A stretch of DNA of 8,449 nt from JBJXFK01 sp046155505 (lineage in GTDB: Bacteria; Planctomycetota; Phycisphaerae; UBA1845; Fen-1342): positions 1 to 8,449 of the forward strand of contig JBJXFK010000328.1 in the NCBI GenBank assembly GCA_046155505.1, in the 5' to 3' direction. The translations under genes were made by a program, and so were the position numbers. A model generated the notes under the pieces. That model made no database searches, had not been told where the DNA came from, and saw nothing but the letters and a program-made list of their open reading frames with translations. Positions 5,603 through 8,449 of the stretch are shown piece after piece; position 1 is the stretch's first letter; each line of letters starts with the position of its first letter.

Positions 5603-5708
5603 CATGTCCCGCTGTCCCCGTGCTCCCTTGTTCCCTCGATCCCTTGTTCCCTGGTTCCCTGGTTCCCCGGTTCCCTTGACCCCTTGGCCCCTCGCCCCCT
5701 CGGCCCCT
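5603..5708. repeat. Octamer tandem repeat just upstream of yifB
   Basis: Eleven contiguous 8-bp units fill 5621-5708: TGCTCCCT, TGTTCCCT, CGATCCCT, TGTTCCCT, GGTTCCCT, GGTTCCCC, GGTTCCCT, TGACCCCT, TGGCCCCT, CGCCCCCT, CGGCCCCT. Two more units (CATGTCCC, GCTGTCCC) precede them at 5603-5618, offset by two bases. The consensus is about KGTTCCCT, or AGGGAACM on the other strand. The array is strongly strand-biased (pyrimidine-rich on the plus strand) and ends 13 bases before the yifB ATG. Open frames across it on the minus strand give repetitive REPGNQGT-type peptides that look like translation artefacts. Confidence 0.85.
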
Positions 5709-5721
5709 TACTATTCCACCC

Positions 5722-7248
5722 ATGCTCGCTCGCATTCATAGCATGTCGCTCATCGGGATCGAGGCCCGGCCCTGCGAAGTTGAAGTAGACGCCACCGGTC
5801 ACGGCTGGCCCGGCGTTACGCTCGTTGGCTTGCCCGATTCAGCCGTGAAGGAAAGCACCGATCGCATTCGGTCGGCGCTCACCAACTCCGGCTTTCTCGG
5901 CCCGCGCAGCAAGACGACCATCAATCTCGCGCCGGCCGACGTGAAGAAAGAAGGCCCGGCATTCGACCTGCCGATCGCGCTCGGAGTCATGCTCGCCGAT
6001 GATCAGATTCGCAGCGAAGACCCCGAAGACTATTTGATCGCCGGCGAACTCGCCCTCGATGGCCGCGTGCGACCGATCAAAGGCGCGCTATCGATGGCCA
6101 TGCTCGCCAAGGAACTCGGCAAGCGCGGCGTCATCGTGCCGCGCGACAATGCCGAAGAGGCGGCCGTCGTCGAGGAAATCGAAGTCTACGGCGTCGCTTC
6201 GCTCACCGAGGCCGCGGCGTATCTCAGTGGGCAACTCGCGCTCGAGCCGACACAGGTTGATGTCGCCACCGTCTTCGAAGTGGCCAGCCGCTATGACGTC
6301 GATTTCTCCGACGTGCGCGGGCAGGAACACGCCAAGCGGGCGCTCCTGATCGCGGCCGCGGGTCGACACAACGTGCTGCTCATCGGCCCGCCGGGAACGG
6401 GCAAGACGATGCTCGCCAAACGGCTGCCCACGATTCTGCCGCCGCTGAGCTTGCAGGAATCGCTCGAAACCACACGAATCTACTCGGCGAGCGGACAATT
6501 GCGTGCGTCGCAAAGCCTGGTCGCGACGCGCCCCGTGCGCCAGCCGCACCACTCGACCAGCGTGCCGGCGATCGTCGGTGGCGGGACCATACCGGGCGCG
6601 GGCGAAGTCTCGCTCGCGCATCACGGCGTGCTGTTTCTCGACGAGTTCCCCGAGTTCCCGCGCACCGTGCTCGAGTCGCTGCGACAGGTGCTGGAAGACG
6701 GTGCGGTGACCGTGGCGCGGGCGCACAGCTCGGTCCGCTTCCCGGCTGATTTCCTGCTGATCTCGGCCATGAACCCGTGCCCGTGCGGCTACTTCACCGA
6801 TCCACGCAAGCCGTGCAAGTGTTCGCCGCCGCAGATCGACAAGTACCTCGCGCGGATCAGCGGGCCGCTGCTGGAGCGCATCGACATTCACATCGAGGTG
6901 CCGGCGGTGCCAATCGCGGCCCTGCGCGATGCGAAGCCGGGAACGGGCAGCGAGGCGTTGCGCGCACAGGTGCTGGCGGCGGTGGACATTCAGCGCAAGC
7001 GATTCGCCGACGGGCTGACGAGCAACGGGCGCATGTCGTCGCGTTTGCTGCGCAAGCACGCGGTGCTGGACAACGACGGCGAGCGGATGTTGCGACAAGC
7101 GGTGAGCGAACTGGGTCTGAGCGCGCGGGCACATGACAAGGTGCTGCGCGTGGCGCGGACGATCGCCGACCTTGCGGGCAGTGAGCACATTCAGGCGATG
7201 CACGTCAGTGAGGCGATTCAGTATCGCCGGCTCGATCGAAGCTTGTAG
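5722..7248 (+). CDS. yifB: YifB/ComM-family Mg-chelatase-like AAA+ ATPase
   Basis: A 508-residue full-length member of the YifB/ComM family. ComM is a hexameric AAA+ helicase that promotes branch migration during natural transformation; the role elsewhere is less settled. The N-terminal Lon-protease-like (ChlI) domain spans about 18-165 and begins with the family-typical MLARIHSMSLIGIEARPCEV. It includes NLAPADVKKEGPAFDLPIALG (from N68), where the Lon catalytic serine is absent, as usual for this family. The AAA+ core has Walker A GPPGTGKT (222-229), Walker B VLFLDEFPEF (303-312), sensor Asn351 and an arginine around 386. A cysteine quartet in NPCPCGYFTDPRKPCKC (351-367) may bind zinc. The C-terminal Mg-chelatase domain spans about 410-505. 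The ATG at 5722 fits the family N-terminus despite lacking a Shine-Dalgarno site. No dprA or other competence gene is adjacent. Confidence 0.96.
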   Translation: MLARIHSMSLIGIEARPCEVEVDATGHGWPGVTLVGLPDSAVKESTDRIRSALTNSGFLGPRSKTTINLAPADVKKEGPAFDLPIALGVMLADDQIRSEDPEDYLIAGELALDGRVRPIKGALSMAMLAKELGKRGVIVPRDNAEEAAVVEEIEVYGVASLTEAAAYLSGQLALEPTQVDVATVFEVASRYDVDFSDVRGQEHAKRALLIAAAGRHNVLLIGPPGTGKTMLAKRLPTILPPLSLQESLETTRIYSASGQLRASQSLVATRPVRQPHHSTSVPAIVGGGTIPGAGEVSLAHHGVLFLDEFPEFPRTVLESLRQVLEDGAVTVARAHSSVRFPADFLLISAMNPCPCGYFTDPRKPCKCSPPQIDKYLARISGPLLERIDIHIEVPAVPIAALRDAKPGTGSEALRAQVLAAVDIQRKRFADGLTSNGRMSSRLLRKHAVLDNDGERMLRQAVSELGLSARAHDKVLRVARTIADLAGSEHIQAMHVSEAIQYRRLDRSL

Positions 7249-7267
7249 TCTGCCGACCTCGCGACTT

Positions 7268-8191
7268 TCAGCGAAATCCGACCGGCACTTTCGATGACTC
7301 GAATAGCGCCGCCGGTATCGCATCGGCCACGTCGCGAGCGAGGAAGCCGATCGGTGCGATGCTTTCGGCGAGCCGATCGGCGGCAAGGCCGTGTGCGTAG
7401 ACCGCAAGTCGGGCGGCGTCGAAGGCGGGCATGTGCTGGCCGAGCAGTGCGGCAATCACGCCGGTGAGCACGTCGCCCATGCCACCCGTGGCCATGCCGG
7501 GGTTTCCGGTTTGATTGATGTAGGCCCGCGTGCCGTCGGCGACGACGGTGTGGTGCCCTTTGAAAACGACGATCGCGCCGGTGACACTGGCGAGCTCGTG
7601 CGCACTGGCGAGACGCTCGTCGTCGCTCTCGCCGCGCTGGCGACGCAGGCTGAGTGCGTCGCGCATGCGCTGCACCTCGCCAGGGTGGGGCGTGACAACA
7701 GTGACGCGGCCCGTCCGCTGCTCCCACCACGGCTCGCGTTCGCGCGAAAGGTTGTTGAGCGCATCGGCGTCGAGCACCATCGGGCCGTTGAACGCCTCGG
7801 CCAGATCGGCGACAAATCGACCGAGTGCGGGCGCTTCGCCGAGGCCGGGGCCGATGGCGGTGACATCGCACCAGGTGAGTGTGGGTTGCACCTCGGTCAG
7901 CGCGTCGGCGGCGATGCGCCCATTGCCGTCTTCGCCCAGTGGCACGGTCATGACGCACGGCTCGGCGGCGGCGACGATCGGTTGCGCGGACTCGGCAGTG
8001 AGCACGCGGACGAGGCCCGCGCCGCCGCGCAGCGCGCCGAGCGCCGTGAGGATGGCCGCTCCGCTCATGCCTCGTGAGCCGGCGATGATGGCGATGCGTC
8101 CGCAGGTGCCCTTGTGAGCAGAGCAGGCACGGGACGGAAGCTTGGGAATATCGGTCACGAGTTGCGGCGGCGGGAGCTTGGTATCGGCCAT
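7268..8191 (-). CDS. nnrD: ADP/ATP-dependent NAD(P)H-hydrate dehydratase
   Basis: A 307-residue ribokinase-fold enzyme that repairs hydrated NADH/NADPH (NADHX, NADPHX) using nucleotide hydrolysis. Motifs in order from the chosen start: AHKGTCGRIAIIAGSRGMSG (25-44); a GPGLG loop (114-118); VLDADALN (139-146); VTPHPGE (166-172); FKGHHTVV (210-217); and the catalytic loop GNPGMATGGMGDVLTG (229-244), with Asp240 as the likely base. The N-terminal NnrE epimerase domain found in fused YjeF proteins is absent. The epimerase must be encoded elsewhere, or epimerisation may be spontaneous. An in-frame ATG at 8296 would add 35 His/Arg-rich residues unlike the family and would run through a hairpin, so 8191 is preferred. 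The gene ends 19 bases from the yifB stop, and the two converge with no obvious terminator between. Confidence 0.94.
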   Translation of the reverse strand: MADTKLPPPQLVTDIPKLPSRACSAHKGTCGRIAIIAGSRGMSGAAILTALGALRGGAGLVRVLTAESAQPIVAAAEPCVMTVPLGEDGNGRIAADALTEVQPTLTWCDVTAIGPGLGEAPALGRFVADLAEAFNGPMVLDADALNNLSREREPWWEQRTGRVTVVTPHPGEVQRMRDALSLRRQRGESDDERLASAHELASVTGAIVVFKGHHTVVADGTRAYINQTGNPGMATGGMGDVLTGVIAALLGQHMPAFDAARLAVYAHGLAADRLAESIAPIGFLARDVADAIPAALFESSKVPVGFR

Positions 8192-8209
8192 GTTGGTGCC
8201 TGCGTCGAT

Positions 8210-8237
8210 CGCCGCCCGTCCGAACGAACGGGCGGTG
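8210..8237 (-). repeat. Stem-loop in the nnrD leader
   Basis: Perfect arms CCGCCCGT (8212-8219) and ACGGGCGG (8228-8235) enclose an eight-base loop. A G-T pair and a C-G pair extend the stem at its base. It lies about 20 bases upstream of the preferred nnrD ATG and about 95 bases after the stop of the next gene upstream on this strand. No T-run follows, so termination is doubtful. It may be a leader hairpin or a repeat copy. Confidence 0.45.
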
Positions 8238-8331
8238 CGGCGATGAGAGTGCCACAGAGTGATGGAATGGTATCGGTTCGTGACGGGCGTTTCCATGAAG
8301 CGGGATGGATGCGGCGGATCGCGGGTCGGCG

Positions 8332-8449
8332 TCAGGTTTGTGGGTAAATGACAAAGGCCCGATCCTCGGTTTCAATAGCTTCGGGTTTCAAACGAGCCAT
8401 TTGGCCAAGGAGGGCCATGTGAATCTTACCGAAGTCGCCGAAACGTGTT
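8332..8449 (-). CDS. C-terminal end of an unidentified protein (partial)
   Basis: A minus-strand frame enters from the right edge and ends at a TGA (8332-8334), giving the last 38 residues of a protein. It starts TRFGDFGKIHMALLGQMARL and ends KPEAIETEDRAFVIYPQT. The composition is that of an ordinary soluble protein (balanced, one helix-like stretch then a strand) rather than the Arg/Ser/Pro-rich peptides of shadow frames here, so I think it is real. I do not recognise the family. It is upstream of nnrD on the same strand, about 140 bp before the nnrD ATG, so co-transcription is possible but not shown. Confidence 0.65.
   Translation of the reverse strand, partial: TRFGDFGKIHMALLGQMARLKPEAIETEDRAFVIYPQT

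Noticed and set aside
5496..5802. Minus-strand frames encoding REPGNQGT-like repeats across the octamer array
   Set aside because: An 8-bp repeat stays open in all three frames and yields an 8-residue repeat automatically, so the peptides are a by-product of the DNA repeat.
6088..7455. A 455-codon open frame on the minus strand opposite yifB
   Set aside because: Its translation is Arg/His/Gln-rich with no motif and it lies antisense to an unmistakable full-length yifB. Long antisense frames are expected in GC-rich genes.
7218..8375. A 385-codon minus-strand frame overlapping nnrD in another register
   Set aside because: It is dominated by Arg, Ala and His without any domain signal, while the nnrD frame has every family motif.
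1..8449. A new multi-gene system (defence, toxin-antitoxin, biosynthetic cluster)
   Set aside because: Genes are mostly housekeeping, on alternating strands and widely spaced; no shared pathway, transposase, toxin pair or CRISPR array is visible.

Overview
The window is about 8.4 kb of GC-rich bacterial chromosome. It most likely comes from a planctomycete, possibly of the Phycisphaerae type. The main evidence is a secreted protein (about 3393-4808) ending in a two-repeat dockerin-like domain with a flanking cysteine and a C-terminal Asp-Cys, a design familiar from that phylum. High GC, weak or absent Shine-Dalgarno sites, loose gene spacing and many short palindromic or tandem repeats between genes also fit. 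The assignment is an inference; no rRNA or other marker gene is present.

Layout from left to right: the last 20 codons of an unidentified plus-strand gene (2-64); a small VOC/glyoxalase-fold protein (69-461, plus); a gene-free stretch of about 240 bp with degenerate direct repeats and a heptamer tandem repeat (462-698); metF, methylenetetrahydrofolate reductase (699-1598, minus); a divergent spacer with a perfect hairpin and a candidate metF promoter (1599-1740); an ArnT/PMT-type membrane glycosyltransferase (1741-3387, plus); a secreted, apparently calcium-binding repeat protein with a C-terminal dockerin-like domain (about 3393-4808, plus); a P-loop kinase-like protein (4932-5471, minus) converging on it; a spacer with an octamer tandem repeat (5472-5721); yifB/comM, a Mg-chelatase-like AAA+ ATPase (5722-7248, plus); nnrD, the NAD(P)HX dehydratase (7268-8191, minus) converging on yifB; and the C-terminal 38 codons of an unidentified minus-strand gene that runs off the right edge (8332-8449).

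The genes do not form an evident shared pathway. They are housekeeping functions (folate/methionine one-carbon metabolism, metabolite repair, a natural-transformation-related helicase-type ATPase) beside one envelope glycosyltransferase and one exported protein. Strand switches separate most of them, and no multi-gene operon is convincing. I see no defence system, CRISPR array, transposase, prophage gene, tRNA or rRNA.

The less ordinary content is of three kinds. First, the exported protein shows a regular repeat of about 57 residues, suggesting a six-bladed beta-propeller with calcium loops between blades. Second, that same gene lacks a conventional start codon at the place its signal peptide and Shine-Dalgarno-like site would predict. 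Third, there is a set of small repeats: an 11-copy octamer array just before yifB, a heptamer array and degenerate 27-bp repeats after the VOC gene, and palindromes that overlap the stop codons of two minus-strand genes.
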